A stretch of 64,000 nucleotides of DNA, taken from the NCBI GenBank assembly GCA_020622165.1, contig JACNMN010000002.1, positions 1-64,000 on the forward strand, written 5' to 3'. The DNA is from Boseongicola sp. H5. GTDB lineage: Bacteria; Pseudomonadota; Alphaproteobacteria; Rhodobacterales; Rhodobacteraceae. The position numbers and the translations under genes are program-made. This document shows positions 25,519-34,928 of this stretch, piece by piece; the first letter of the stretch is position 1; each line of letters opens with the position of its first letter. The notes beneath the pieces are model-generated. The model ran no database searches. It was given only the letters and a program-made list of their open reading frames with translations, and was not told where the DNA came from.

Positions 25519-28080
25519 ATGTTGACGACCCCCGATTTCACGGAAATCACGCCGACGGCGGATGTTCTGGCCACGCGCCATGGCAGCCGGGCCAAATGCC
25601 TGCAACGGCTGGTGCGGCTCGATCTGCCGGTGCCGCTTTCGGTGGCCCTGTCCTTCGACACGGTGCGCCAGATCGCCAAGGGCAAGATACCGAACATGGC
25701 CGCACTTCTGGGCGTGTTCGGCGAGGGCGCGCTGGTCTCGGTCCGCTCCTCCAGCCAGGCCGCGGATTGGGGCGGGCCCGGCACGATCCTGAATGTGGGC
25801 ATGAATGACGCGGTGGCCAGCCGGCTGGCCAAGCTGCACGGCCCGGACGCGGCGGATGCGCTTTATCTTAGCTTTATCAAGGCCTACGCGGTCGATGTTC
25901 TGCGTCTTGACGCGGATGTCTTCGAAGGGCCGATCACCCCGCGGCTGGCCAAGACCTATTTCGAAGACGAGATGGAGGAGCCGTTTCCGCAGGACCCCGC
26001 CGTGCAGCTGACCGAGGTTCTGCGCTCCATGGCGCGGGCCTGGGAAGGCACCACCGCGCGACTGTTGCGGCAGGCGCAGGGCGCGCCGGCGGATGCGGGC
26101 CTCGGCCTCGTGGTGCAGCAGATGGCGCTTGGCATCGGTCAGGGCGCCAGCGGGTCGGGCGTGGTGCAATTCGTCTCGGTCGACCGGGGCGCGCCACAGA
26201 TCACCGGGCGCTTCCTGCCGCAGGGCCAGGGGCGCGCGGCGCTGAACGAACAGGATGCGCAGTTCATCGAACGCGATGCGCGCGGCCCGGCGCTGGAGGA
26301 TATCTGTCCCGAACAGGTGGAGGCGCTGCGCAAGGCCGCGGCCCTGATGCGGACGCGCCTGCGCGAGGAAATGCAGATCGAGTTCACGCTGATGAATGGC
26401 GAGCTGTTCATTCTCGACGCCGTGCGCTCCACCCGGTCGGCCCGGGCCGAGGTGGCGATTGCCGTCGCACTGGCCGAGGATGGCGTGATCTCCCGCGAAG
26501 AGGCGATGACCCGGATCCCCCCCTTCACGCTGAACCAGTTGCTGCACCGGCAGGTGGATGCCAAGGCAGCCCGCGACGTGCTGACCAAGGGCATCGCGGC
26601 CGCCCCCGGCGCGGCCTCGGGCAAGATCGTCTTCACCGCGGAGGCCGCGCAAAGCGCCGCGTCGCAGGGGGAGGCCTGTATCCTCGTGCGCCGCGAAACC
26701 AGCCCCGAGGATATCCGCGGGATGCATGCGGCCCACGCGATCCTGACCGAACGCGGCGGGATGACCAGCCACGCGGCGGTGATCGCCCGCGGTCTGGGCC
26801 TGCCCTGCGTGTCGGGCGCCACGCAGCTGCAGCTGAACGCGCGCAAGAAAACGCTGACCGTTCCGGGCCGCAAGGTGTTTCACGAAGGCGACGTGATCAC
26901 CGTCGATGGCTCGTCGGGCGAGGTTCTGGCCGGGGTCGCCGCGATGATCGAACCGGCCCTTGGCGGCGCCTTCGCCAAGCTGATGGACTGGGCCGACGCG
27001 GCCCGCGACATCGGCATCCGGGCCAATGCCGACACCGTGGAAGACGCCACCATGGCGCAACGCTTCGGTGTGGACGGGATCGGGCTCTGCCGGACCGAGC
27101 ACATGTTCTTCGATCCGATCCGCCTGACCGTGATGCGGGAGATGATCTTTGCCGAGGAGCCGGGCGACCGAACCGCCGCGCTGGACCGGCTTTTGCCCAT
27201 GCAGCGCGATGACTTCACGGAGCTTTTCGAACTGATGCAGGGGCAGCCGGTCTGTATTCGCCTGTTCGACCCGCCCCTGCACGAGTTTCTGCCCAATGAG
27301 CGTGACGGCATCCGCGCCATGGCCGAGGCGATGGATATGCCGGTCAGCCGCGTCGCCTCCCGCATCGAAAGCTTGCAGGAATTCAACCCGATGCTGGGCA
27401 TGCGCGGCGTCAGGCTGGGGATTACGGTGCCCGAGATTTACGATATGCAAGCCCGCGCGATTTTCGAGGCGACGATCGCGGCCAGCGAGGGCGGCGCGCC
27501 CGTCGTGCCCGAGATCATGATCCCGCTGGTCAGCGCGAAGCGCGAGGTGGAGCTGGTCAAGGCCCGGGTCGATGCCGTGGCCTCCGCGGTCCGGGCCGAA
27601 AGCGGCAAGGCCTTCGATTACCGGCTCGGCGTGATGGTCGAAACGCCGCGCGCGGCACTCCGCGCCGGAGAGATCGCCGAAAGCTGCGCCTTCCTGTCCT
27701 TCGGAACCAATGACCTGACGCAGATGACCTACGGGCTCAGCCGCGACGATGCCGGGCGCTTCATGTCCACCTATGTGCAGCAGGGCGTGTTTCCCGAAGA
27801 CCCGTTCCAGCGGCTCGACACCGAAGGCGTGGGCGAATTGCTGCATCTCGGGGCGGAACGTGGTCGCGCGGCCAGACCCGGGCTGATCCTGTCGATCTGC
27901 GGTGAACATGGCGGGCACCCGGACTCGATCGCCTTCTCGCGGACGGCGGGGTTCGACTATGTGTCCTGCTCCCCCTACCGGGTGCCGGTGGCCAAGCTGG
28001 CCGCGGCCCAGCTGGCAGTGCAGGACAGGGCCCCGGCCTCCGCCGCGGACTGCGGAGCAGAGGATGACGAATTGCTCTGA
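25519..28080 (+). CDS. ppdK: Pyruvate phosphate dikinase, divergent N-terminus
   Basis: This roughly 853-residue protein has the mobile phosphohistidine domain with the catalytic His in GGMTSHAAVIARGLGLPC, and a PEP-binding barrel with GLCRTEHMFF, LSFGTNDLTQMTYGLSRDD and the catalytic Cys in DYVSCSPYRVPVAKLAAAQ. It would interconvert pyruvate, ATP and Pi with PEP, AMP and PPi. The N-terminal ATP-grasp differs: the usual GGKGANL lysine loop reads HGSRAKCL, while VSVRSSSQ keeps the arginine. Start 25519 was preferred over 25489. It follows glyS by about 150 bp. Confidence 0.85.
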   Translation: MLTTPDFTEITPTADVLATRHGSRAKCLQRLVRLDLPVPLSVALSFDTVRQIAKGKIPNMAALLGVFGEGALVSVRSSSQAADWGGPGTILNVGMNDAVASRLAKLHGPDAADALYLSFIKAYAVDVLRLDADVFEGPITPRLAKTYFEDEMEEPFPQDPAVQLTEVLRSMARAWEGTTARLLRQAQGAPADAGLGLVVQQMALGIGQGASGSGVVQFVSVDRGAPQITGRFLPQGQGRAALNEQDAQFIERDARGPALEDICPEQVEALRKAAALMRTRLREEMQIEFTLMNGELFILDAVRSTRSARAEVAIAVALAEDGVISREEAMTRIPPFTLNQLLHRQVDAKAARDVLTKGIAAAPGAASGKIVFTAEAAQSAASQGEACILVRRETSPEDIRGMHAAHAILTERGGMTSHAAVIARGLGLPCVSGATQLQLNARKKTLTVPGRKVFHEGDVITVDGSSGEVLAGVAAMIEPALGGAFAKLMDWADAARDIGIRANADTVEDATMAQRFGVDGIGLCRTEHMFFDPIRLTVMREMIFAEEPGDRTAALDRLLPMQRDDFTELFELMQGQPVCIRLFDPPLHEFLPNERDGIRAMAEAMDMPVSRVASRIESLQEFNPMLGMRGVRLGITVPEIYDMQARAIFEATIAASEGGAPVVPEIMIPLVSAKREVELVKARVDAVASAVRAESGKAFDYRLGVMVETPRAALRAGEIAESCAFLSFGTNDLTQMTYGLSRDDAGRFMSTYVQQGVFPEDPFQRLDTEGVGELLHLGAERGRAARPGLILSICGEHGGHPDSIAFSRTAGFDYVSCSPYRVPVAKLAAAQLAVQDRAPASAADCGAEDDELL

Positions 28081-28224
28081 CGAACCTGTGGGTTACGGGG
28101 CGAACTTCATGATTCCCGAACCGGAACACCGCTATCCCTAGGGGCGGCGGCCCGGCTGATCACAATATTGAGGGTCGGCTTTACGATATTGTGCCCTGCC
28201 GCTAAGAGGCAGATCGCAATTTTG

Positions 28225-28935
28225 ATGATGTCTGTGCAGAGAAGGGGCAGCGGCCCCGGGGTGGATCGGATGGTGGGACGACTGGCAGCAACCGCTTTGG
28301 CGGCAGCCATGGTGATGTGGGCCGGGACGGCGCAGGCGCAGGTGACCGCCAGCACCTCCACCGACCCGACCGCGGGGATCAATATCCGGCTGTCCTCCCT
28401 GATGGGCGAGGAACGCGCCTCGCTCGGCGCCGTCAGCCCCGACCGGCTGCGCCGGATCGGCGCGCCCTTCGTCGGCCGCGGCGCGACGGGCCAGGCCATC
28501 TACGACGCCGCCGCGCTGGATGCGATGCCCCGCGCACGCGGGAACGCGCAATGGCAATGCCTGACCGAGGCGCTGTATTTCGAGGCCCGCGGCGAAAGCG
28601 TACGTGGCCAGTATGCGGTGGCCGAAGTCATCCTGAACCGGGTCGACAGCCCGAATTACCCTAATTCCATCTGCGGCGTGGTCAATCAGGGCACGGGCCA
28701 GAGATATGCCTGCCAGTTCACCTATACCTGCGACGGCCGGCCCGAGCGGGTGACCGAAACCGCGATGCATCGCCGTCTGGGCAAGATCGCGCGCATCATG
28801 ATCGATGGCGGCCCGCGCGACCTGACCCAGGGCGCCACCCATTACCACACCACCGCCGTCAACCCCCGCTGGGCGCGGGTCTATCCCCGGACGGCGCGGA
28901 TCGGCACCCATATCTTCTATCGTCAGGCCTATTGA
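28225..28935 (+). CDS. SleB-type cell wall hydrolase
   Basis: This roughly 236-residue exported protein has a signal peptide ([19 protein letters not shown]) and a C-terminal Hydrolase_2/SleB domain from about residue 110: [14 protein letters not shown] with the catalytic Glu, [21 protein letters not shown] and the CQFTYTCDG loop. Enzymes of this family cut peptidoglycan glycan strands. ATG 28225 is used; the frame opens at 28168, and GTG 28261 or ATG 28270 would give a shorter signal peptide. Confidence 0.88.
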   Translation: MMSVQRRGSGPGVDRMVGRLAATALAAAMVMWAGTAQAQVTASTSTDPTAGINIRLSSLMGEERASLGAVSPDRLRRIGAPFVGRGATGQAIYDAAALDAMPRARGNAQWQCLTEALYFEARGESVRGQYAVAEVILNRVDSPNYPNSICGVVNQGTGQRYACQFTYTCDGRPERVTETAMHRRLGKIARIMIDGGPRDLTQGATHYHTTAVNPRWARVYPRTARIGTHIFYRQAY

Positions 28936-29040
28936 CCTGCAGGTCGTTTTGTCGCCGGGCGCTGCCGCCTTTCGCGCGCGCCTGCCGCGCTCCGTGCTGA
29001 TAAGCTGATACCCGAGACAGCCACGGGAAAGGCCCCCGCG

Positions 29041-29964
29041 ATGAGTGACGAAACCCGCCTTGCCTTTGCCCATCCGTCGGAACGGGCCAAGGCCACGGCC
29101 CCAACCGGGCCGCTGGACCGGATCTCGCTGTCCGATCACGAGCGCGAGGTGGAAATCGGCGCTTTCCAGTCCGAGCGGGGCACGACGCAGCGCGTGCGCT
29201 TCAACGTGGTGGTGGAGGTGCGCGCCGTCGCCGACCCCGATGCCGACGACGTGGACCGGATCCTGTCCTACGACACGATCGTGGAGGCGATCGACGGGGA
29301 ACTGGCCGCCGAACGGCTGAACCTGCTAGAAACGCTGGCCGCGCGCATCGCCGAACGGATCCTGACCCATCCGCTGGCCGCGCGCTGTTTCGTCCGGATC
29401 GAAAAGCTGGACCGCGGGCCTTTCGCGCTGGGCGTGGAGATCGTGCGCAGCGCGCCGGAGACGCCCAGGCTCCGTCTGGCCGCGGAAATGCCGCATCCGC
29501 TGGTCGTGTATCTGTCGAACGCCGCCATTCTGCGGCCCGATCTGGGCACCCTGCTGGACCGTCTGGCGCACGGCGGCGCGCCGGTGATCCTCTGCGTGGG
29601 GCCGGCCGACCTGCCGCGCCCTGAGGCCGCCCATGCGATGCCGCAACGGCGCATCGAGCTTCTGGCCATCGAACAGAATGCCTGGGTTCTGGCCGCGCGC
29701 GACGACCGCTGCGTGGTGGTCGAAAGCCGGACCGAACTCGACTGGGCGATGAAGCACGGCCAGATCAGCGTCTGGGCCCCGTCGAAGCTGGTGCTGGATA
29801 CGGTGGCGGGCCCCGGCCACAGGGTGACCGGCGGCGTCGATCTGGCGCTCTGGCTGGCCGAAAGCTTCGAGGCGGAACGGTTGGTGCTGCTGGGCGGGTC
29901 CGCCCCGGACGGAGCGCGCCTGCCGGTGGATGTCTGGCCGGCGGCGGCGCTACCGGAGTTTTAG
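29041..29964 (+). CDS. folB: Dihydroneopterin aldolase with a C-terminal extension
   Basis: Residues about 25-140 of this 307-residue protein form a FolB domain (ILSYDTIVEAIDGELAAERLNLLETLAARIAERIL), which cleaves dihydroneopterin in folate synthesis. Single-domain FolB has about 120 residues. Here about 160 extra residues follow, with HPLVVYLSNAAILRP, WAPSKLVLDT and a VDLALWLAESFEAERLVLLGG segment that resembles the nucleotide-binding part of amino-acid-kinase folds. The extension has no assigned function. The 3' end overlaps the convergent GNAT gene by 15 bp. folP follows 630 bp later. Confidence 0.85.
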   Translation: MSDETRLAFAHPSERAKATAPTGPLDRISLSDHEREVEIGAFQSERGTTQRVRFNVVVEVRAVADPDADDVDRILSYDTIVEAIDGELAAERLNLLETLAARIAERILTHPLAARCFVRIEKLDRGPFALGVEIVRSAPETPRLRLAAEMPHPLVVYLSNAAILRPDLGTLLDRLAHGGAPVILCVGPADLPRPEAAHAMPQRRIELLAIEQNAWVLAARDDRCVVVESRTELDWAMKHGQISVWAPSKLVLDTVAGPGHRVTGGVDLALWLAESFEAERLVLLGGSAPDGARLPVDVWPAAALPEF

Positions 29965-30477
29965 GCGCAGCTCCGCAATCGGCGCGCCACCCACCATATG
30001 GTCCGCCTCGCGCGCGAAACCGGCTTTTTCCAGCACCCGGATGGACGCGGTGTTGGAGGGCCGCACAAGGCCATAGACCTCCTCGGCCTTCAGCGCCAGC
30101 CCGGCATAATCCACCGCGCCACGCACGAACTCGCTGGCCAGCCCCTGCCCCCAGAGATCCGGCAGCAGGTGATAGCTGAGGTTGAGGCCGCGATACTGGA
30201 ACTTGAGGCTGAGCCCCCCCAGCCCTACCGGGCGGCCCGCATGAACCAGCGCCCAGCGGCCGAACCCGTGACGCTGCCAATGGGCCAGATCGCGGCCCAG
30301 GCTGGTGGCGCTGCGCGCGGTGTCGAAGGGCGTCGGATCGGGGCGATGTTCCACCAGTTCCTGACGCGCGAAAAGATCGGCGTAGAACGCGGCATCGGAC
30401 GCCTCGACCGGGCGACATGTCAGCCTCGCGGTGCGGAAAATCGGCTCCGGCTCTGTGGTGCGTACAGCGATTGTCAT
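29950..30477 (-). CDS. GNAT-family N-acetyltransferase (RimJ/RimL type)
   Basis: This 175-residue protein has TARLTCRPVEASDA at the start, YHLLPDLWGQGLASE, where the acetyl-CoA loop is altered from Q/RxxGxG/A, and VRPSNTASIRVLEKAGFAREA, the standard GNAT end motif. RimJ/RimL-like enzymes acetylate ribosomal proteins or small amines. Start 30477 is used; an upstream in-frame start at 30534 adds a basic stretch with no family match. It lies between folB and folP on the opposite strand. Confidence 0.88.
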   Translation of the reverse strand: MTIAVRTTEPEPIFRTARLTCRPVEASDAAFYADLFARQELVEHRPDPTPFDTARSATSLGRDLAHWQRHGFGRWALVHAGRPVGLGGLSLKFQYRGLNLSYHLLPDLWGQGLASEFVRGAVDYAGLALKAEEVYGLVRPSNTASIRVLEKAGFAREADHMVGGAPIAELRLKLR

Positions 30478-30592
30478 GGGCAGAATTTCCCATGCGCGTG
30501 CGGTTCCGGCAAGCTGTTTGCGCCCGCGCCGCACTGCGGCGGGCGGGGTTTTGCCACTTGCGATGGCCCCGGCCCGAAGTTACCCGAACGCC

Positions 30593-31624
30593 ATGACACG
30601 CTATTTCAGACCGATTCCGTTGCGCGATCCGGCCGCGATTCCGGGCCCAAAACTGCTGGCGGGCGGCTGGTGCCGGTTCGACAGGGTGGAGGTTTTGTCC
30701 CGCAATGCCGCGCCCCGGATCGTTCCAATCGAGGCGGTTCCGCCCGCGATCCTCACCCGGCTGACGGCCCCGCGCGCCGATCTGGGCGGCATCGCGCTGA
30801 ACGCCCCGCGGATCATGGGGATCCTGAACCTGACGCCCGACAGTTTTTCCGATGGCGGGCGGTTCAACGCGCCCGATGCGGCGCTGCGGCGTGTGCACGA
30901 GATGCTGGATCAGGGGGCCGATCTTCTGGATATCGGCGGCGAATCGACCCGGCCCGGCGCGGTGGAGGTGCCCGCGGAGGAGGAAATCGCCCGCACCGGC
31001 CCGGTGATCGCGGCCCTCCGCCGCGGCGGCGTGACCGTGCCGATCAGCATCGACACCCGCAAGGCCGCCGTGGCCCGCGCCGCCCTGGCCGCGGGCGCGG
31101 GCATCGTCAACGATATCTCGGGCCTGCGTTTCGATCCGCAGGTGGCCGAGGTGGCCGCCGCCGCCGGCGCCCCGATCATCCTGATGCATTCCGAAGGGCT
31201 GCCCGAAACCATGCAGGACGATCCGCGTTACGATCACGTCCTGCTCGATGTCTATGACGCGCTGGAGGCCGCCGTGGCCGGGGCCGAGGCCGCGGGCATC
31301 CCGCGCGCGCGGATCATGGTCGATCCGGGCATCGGCTTCGGCAAGCGCGACCCGCACAACCTTGCGCTCCTCGCCCGGATCAGCCTGTTCCACGGTCTGG
31401 GCTGCGGCGTGTTGCTGGGTGTCTCGCGCAAGGGCATGATCGGGCGCATCGGCGGGGTCGCGGTGCCCGAGGCGCGCGGTGCGGCTTCGGCGGCGGTTGG
31501 CCTATGGGCGATATCGCAGGGGATACAGATGCTGCGGGTTCATGATATAGATGTGCACCGACAAATGATCGCGCTGTGGGAGGCCGCAAGCGGGACGGGC
31601 AGTGAAAAGGACGATCAGACATGA
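30593..31624 (+). CDS. folP: Dihydropteroate synthase
   Basis: This 343-residue protein carries the DHPS barrel: [60 protein letters not shown] and [14 protein letters not shown]. It joins p-aminobenzoate to dihydropterin pyrophosphate. About 70 N-terminal residues precede the barrel, longer than E. coli FolP but usual in this order. Its stop overlaps the glmM start by 4 bp (ATGA), a coupling of folP and glmM that is widespread in bacteria. Confidence 0.96.
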   Translation: MTRYFRPIPLRDPAAIPGPKLLAGGWCRFDRVEVLSRNAAPRIVPIEAVPPAILTRLTAPRADLGGIALNAPRIMGILNLTPDSFSDGGRFNAPDAALRRVHEMLDQGADLLDIGGESTRPGAVEVPAEEEIARTGPVIAALRRGGVTVPISIDTRKAAVARAALAAGAGIVNDISGLRFDPQVAEVAAAAGAPIILMHSEGLPETMQDDPRYDHVLLDVYDALEAAVAGAEAAGIPRARIMVDPGIGFGKRDPHNLALLARISLFHGLGCGVLLGVSRKGMIGRIGGVAVPEARGAASAAVGLWAISQGIQMLRVHDIDVHRQMIALWEAASGTGSEKDDQT

Positions 31625-32964
31625 CGCGCAAGCTGTTTGGCACCGACGGGGTGCGAGGCCGGGCGAACGAGTTTCCGATGACCGCCGAAATGGCGCTGAA
31701 ACTCGGTGCGGCGGCGGGCCGGTATTTCCGCACCGATGGCAGCCGGGCGCACCGGGTGGTGATCGGCAAGGATACCCGGCTTTCGGGATACATGATCGAA
31801 AACGCGCTGACCGCGGGCTTCACCTCCACCGGGATGAACGTGTTGCTGCTCGGCCCCGTGCCGACACCGGCGGTGGGCCTGCTGACCACCTCCATGCGGG
31901 CCGATGTGGGGGTGATGATCTCCGCCTCGCACAACCCGGCAAGCGATAACGGCATCAAGCTCTTCGGGCCCGACGGCTTCAAGCTCTCCGACGAGGCGGA
32001 GGTCGAGATCGAGGCGTTGCTGGGCGCCGATGTGCAGCCCGCGCAGGCCGAGAATATCGGCCGCGCCCGGCGGATCGACGATGGCCGGTTCCGCTACATG
32101 GAGCGGGTGAAAAGCACCTTCCCGCCCGGATTGCGTCTGGACGGGCTGAAAGTGGTGGTGGATTGCGCCAATGGGGCGGCCTATCGCACGGCCCCCGAAG
32201 TGCTCTGGGAACTGGGGGCCGAGGTGGTGGCGATCGGCGTCTCCCCCGACGGCACCAACATCAATGACGGGGTCGGCTCCACCGCACCCGGCGCCGCCGC
32301 AGCCAAGATCAGGGAGGTCGGCGCGGATCTGGGCATCTGCCTTGACGGGGATGCCGACCGTGTGATGCTGATCGACGAAAACGGCGTCGTGGCCGATGGC
32401 GACCAGATCATGGCGCTGTTCGCCAATCGCTGGGCCGAAGAGGGGCGCCTGAACGGGCAGACCCTTGCGGCCACGGTGATGTCCAATCTGGGGCTGGAGC
32501 GGTATCTGGCCGAACGCTCGATCGAGTTGCACCGGACCCCGGTGGGCGACCGCTACGTGGTGGAGGCGATGCGCCAGCACGGGCTGAACCTCGGCGGGGA
32601 GCAATCGGGCCATATCGTGATGACGGATTATGCGACCACCGGCGACGGGCTGATCGCGGGCCTGCAGTTTCTGGCCGAAATGATCCGGACGGACCGGCCG
32701 GCCAGTGCGCTGGCCCGCAATTTCGAGACCGTGCCGCAACTGCTCAAGAACGTGCGCTACACCAACGGGCAGATGCCGCTGGAGGCGCCGGGCGTCATGG
32801 CCGCCATCGCGGCGGGGGAGGCGCGGCTGAATGGCCATGGCCGCCTGCTGATCCGCAAATCGGGCACCGAACCGCTGATCCGCGTCATGGCGGAGGCCGA
32901 GGACGAGGCGCTGATGGTCTCCGTGGTCGACGAGATCGTGGGCGCGGTTCAGGCGGCCGTCTGA
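31621..32964 (+). CDS. glmM: Phosphoglucosamine mutase
   Basis: This 447-residue alpha-D-phosphohexomutase has the phosphoserine loop [13 protein letters not shown], metal loop DGDADR, sugar loop GGEQSGH and phosphate loop [11 protein letters not shown]. It converts glucosamine-6-phosphate to glucosamine-1-phosphate for UDP-GlcNAc, and so feeds the Mur and LpxC steps encoded later in the window. It is translationally coupled to folP. Confidence 0.97.
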   Translation: MTRKLFGTDGVRGRANEFPMTAEMALKLGAAAGRYFRTDGSRAHRVVIGKDTRLSGYMIENALTAGFTSTGMNVLLLGPVPTPAVGLLTTSMRADVGVMISASHNPASDNGIKLFGPDGFKLSDEAEVEIEALLGADVQPAQAENIGRARRIDDGRFRYMERVKSTFPPGLRLDGLKVVVDCANGAAYRTAPEVLWELGAEVVAIGVSPDGTNINDGVGSTAPGAAAAKIREVGADLGICLDGDADRVMLIDENGVVADGDQIMALFANRWAEEGRLNGQTLAATVMSNLGLERYLAERSIELHRTPVGDRYVVEAMRQHGLNLGGEQSGHIVMTDYATTGDGLIAGLQFLAEMIRTDRPASALARNFETVPQLLKNVRYTNGQMPLEAPGVMAAIAAGEARLNGHGRLLIRKSGTEPLIRVMAEAEDEALMVSVVDEIVGAVQAAV

Positions 32965-33037
32965 CGCATCGCTCGCAGGGCGCACACGCCGCCCGGTCCG
33001 CCGCACGGGGATACCGATGGCGCGGATCACCAATCCT

Positions 33038-33090
33038 GATTTGACACCGCCCCGCCCTCGCGCGTCAAATCAACCCGGTTCAAATCCGGG
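33038..33090 (+). other. Two adjacent hairpins, the second shaped like a tRNA T-arm
   Basis: GATTTGAC (33038-33045) pairs with GTCAAATC (33064-33071). It is followed directly by CCCGG-TTCAAAT-CCGGG (33074-33090), a 5-bp stem with a 7-nt loop that matches the tRNA T-arm consensus. A complete tRNA cannot be drawn: there is no D-arm and no correctly spaced acceptor stem. The hairpins end 11 bp before the start codon of the racemase-like gene, which has no Shine-Dalgarno sequence. They may be a leader structure or a tRNA remnant. Confidence 0.45.
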
Positions 33091-33101
33091 AGCTCGCGCC
33101 C

Positions 33102-33794
33102 ATGCATATCGGCCTGATCGGCGGCATCGGCCCCGCCGCCACCCTTGTCTATTACCAGCGCCTCACCGCGCGCATGCGCGCGCTGGACCGCAGGCTGGAC
33201 CTCACCATCGTGCAGGCCGATGTGGGCGATCTGATCCGCAACAACAATGCCGACAATCGCGCGGCGCAGGCCCGGATCTATGCGGAGCTTCTGTCGCGCC
33301 TGCATGACGCGGGCGCAGATTGCGCCGCCATCACCTCTCTTGGCGGCCATTTCTGCTATGCCGAGACCGAGGCGATCTCGCCGCTGCCACTGATCAGCGC
33401 GATCACCCTGCTCGACAGCGCCTTTGCCGCCGAAGGGCTCGCCACCGTCGGTCTTCTGGGGACAGAGGTCGTCATGCGAACCGGGCTTTACGGCCAGATG
33501 CGCCGCACCAGACCGGTCGCGCCCACCGGCGATCTCGGGGAAATCGGGCTGCTGTATCAGGATATCGCCGTCTCCGGCACCTGCAGCGCGGCACAGCGCC
33601 GCCGCCTTTTCGACGAAGGCCGCCGGATGGTGGAGACCCAAGGCGCCGAAGCCATCGTGATGGCGGGCACCGATCTGGGCCTTGCCTTTGACGGCCACGA
33701 TCCCGGTTACCGCGTGATCGACGCGGTCGACATCCATGTGGATCTGCTCACCCGCCTCGCCGCGGATCAGATCGCGCTCGACCGGATCGCGTGA
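33102..33794 (+). CDS. Aspartate/glutamate racemase-like protein without the usual cysteines
   Basis: This 230-residue protein begins MHIGLIGGIGPAATLVYYQRL, the Asp/Glu racemase superfamily start. The two active-site loops, normally PCNTAH and LGCTEL, read TSLGGHF and MAGTDLGLA, so neither catalytic cysteine is present at the expected place. The exact reaction is uncertain; it may be an altered racemase or an isomerase/lyase. It lies 137 bp after glmM and just before a threonine-dehydratase gene, which suggests amino-acid metabolism. Confidence 0.8.
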   Translation: MHIGLIGGIGPAATLVYYQRLTARMRALDRRLDLTIVQADVGDLIRNNNADNRAAQARIYAELLSRLHDAGADCAAITSLGGHFCYAETEAISPLPLISAITLLDSAFAAEGLATVGLLGTEVVMRTGLYGQMRRTRPVAPTGDLGEIGLLYQDIAVSGTCSAAQRRRLFDEGRRMVETQGAEAIVMAGTDLGLAFDGHDPGYRVIDAVDIHVDLLTRLAADQIALDRIA

Positions 33795-33830
33795 TTGACC
33801 GCAAGCGCCGGACATGGAACAGCTTTCTCC

Positions 33831-34763
33831 ATGCTGAACCCGACCCAGATCGCCGCCGCCGCGACCCGCATCGCCCCCTATATCCGACATACGCCTGTTC
33901 TGACTGTCGAACCCGGACCGCTCCGCCTGCCCTACCCGGTCCGGTTCAAGCTGGAACACACCCAGGTGACCGGGTCGTTCAAGGTGCGCGGCGCGTTCAA
34001 CAACCTGCTCTCGCGTGAGGTGCCGGCGGCGGGCGTCGTGGCGGCCTCGGGCGGCAATCACGGGGCCGCTGTCGCCTATGCGGCCACCAAGCTTGGCCAT
34101 AAATCGGTCATCTACGTGCCCCGGGCCATCGCGAAAGAGGAAAAGCTCCGCCGGATGCGGGCCTTCGGCGGCGAGGTGGTGCTGACCGACGGCTCCGTGG
34201 CCGACTGCATGACCCTCTATGCCCGGCACGCCGAGGAGACGGGCGCGCTTTCCGTCCACCCCTATGACACCGCGCCCACCCTTGCGGGTCAGGGCTCGGT
34301 GGCCAAGGAGATGGAGGAGCAGCTCGACGGTTTCGACACGATCATGGTCGCCACCGGCGGCGGCGGATTGATCGGCGGCGTCGCCGCATGGTTCGGCGAC
34401 CAGGTCAATGTCGTCTCGGTCGAGACCGAAGGCACCAACACGCTGGCCCGCTCCCTCGATGAAGGGCCGGAAATCGACGTCGCGGCCTCCGGCGTGTCCG
34501 CAGGATCGCTCGGCGGCCCCGCGCTCGGCGCGCTGCCCTACGAGATCGTCCGCAAGCGGGTCCGGACCGCCATCGTCCTCCCCGATGCGGAGGTCTACAC
34601 CGCCGCCCGCCACCTGTGGGAGGCGACGCGGCTGACCGGCGAGCCGGGGGCCGCCACCGCGCTGGCCGCGCTCACTTCGGGCGCCTATGTTCCCGAACCC
34701 GATGAACGGGTCGCCGTCCTGCTCTGCGGCGGCAATGCCGAGGTCGACTGGTTCACCGGCTGA
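33831..34763 (+). CDS. Threonine/serine dehydratase (PLP fold type II)
   Basis: This roughly 310-residue protein has the PLP lysine in VTGSFKVRGAFNN, SGGNHGAAVAYAA and the phosphate loop ATGGGGLIGG. It eliminates water and ammonia from threonine or serine to give 2-oxo acids. It lacks the C-terminal ACT domains of biosynthetic IlvA, so it is a catabolic-type or serine-racemase-like enzyme. ATG 33831 was chosen; TTG 33795 directly after the racemase stop is possible. Probably co-transcribed with the racemase-like gene. Confidence 0.88.
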   Translation: MLNPTQIAAAATRIAPYIRHTPVLTVEPGPLRLPYPVRFKLEHTQVTGSFKVRGAFNNLLSREVPAAGVVAASGGNHGAAVAYAATKLGHKSVIYVPRAIAKEEKLRRMRAFGGEVVLTDGSVADCMTLYARHAEETGALSVHPYDTAPTLAGQGSVAKEMEEQLDGFDTIMVATGGGGLIGGVAAWFGDQVNVVSVETEGTNTLARSLDEGPEIDVAASGVSAGSLGGPALGALPYEIVRKRVRTAIVLPDAEVYTAARHLWEATRLTGEPGAATALAALTSGAYVPEPDERVAVLLCGGNAEVDWFTG

Positions 34764-34928
34764 GCGTCCCGAGCCCTGCCTGATTGATATACCATTGTTA
34801 TAGGTGACGCGCGCGTCAGGCGTTGTGATTTCCCCCGCCTTTCAAGCTTTGTTAACCTCCATGGGCGACCTTTCCGGGGTCAAAAGCTGCCGAAATGAGC
34901 AGTGTGTCACGACTGAAAGGGTAACACG

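Noticed and set aside
33014-33100. A complete tRNA gene
   Set aside because: Only the T-arm is convincing. Three extra bases separate it from any acceptor strand and no D-arm can be drawn.
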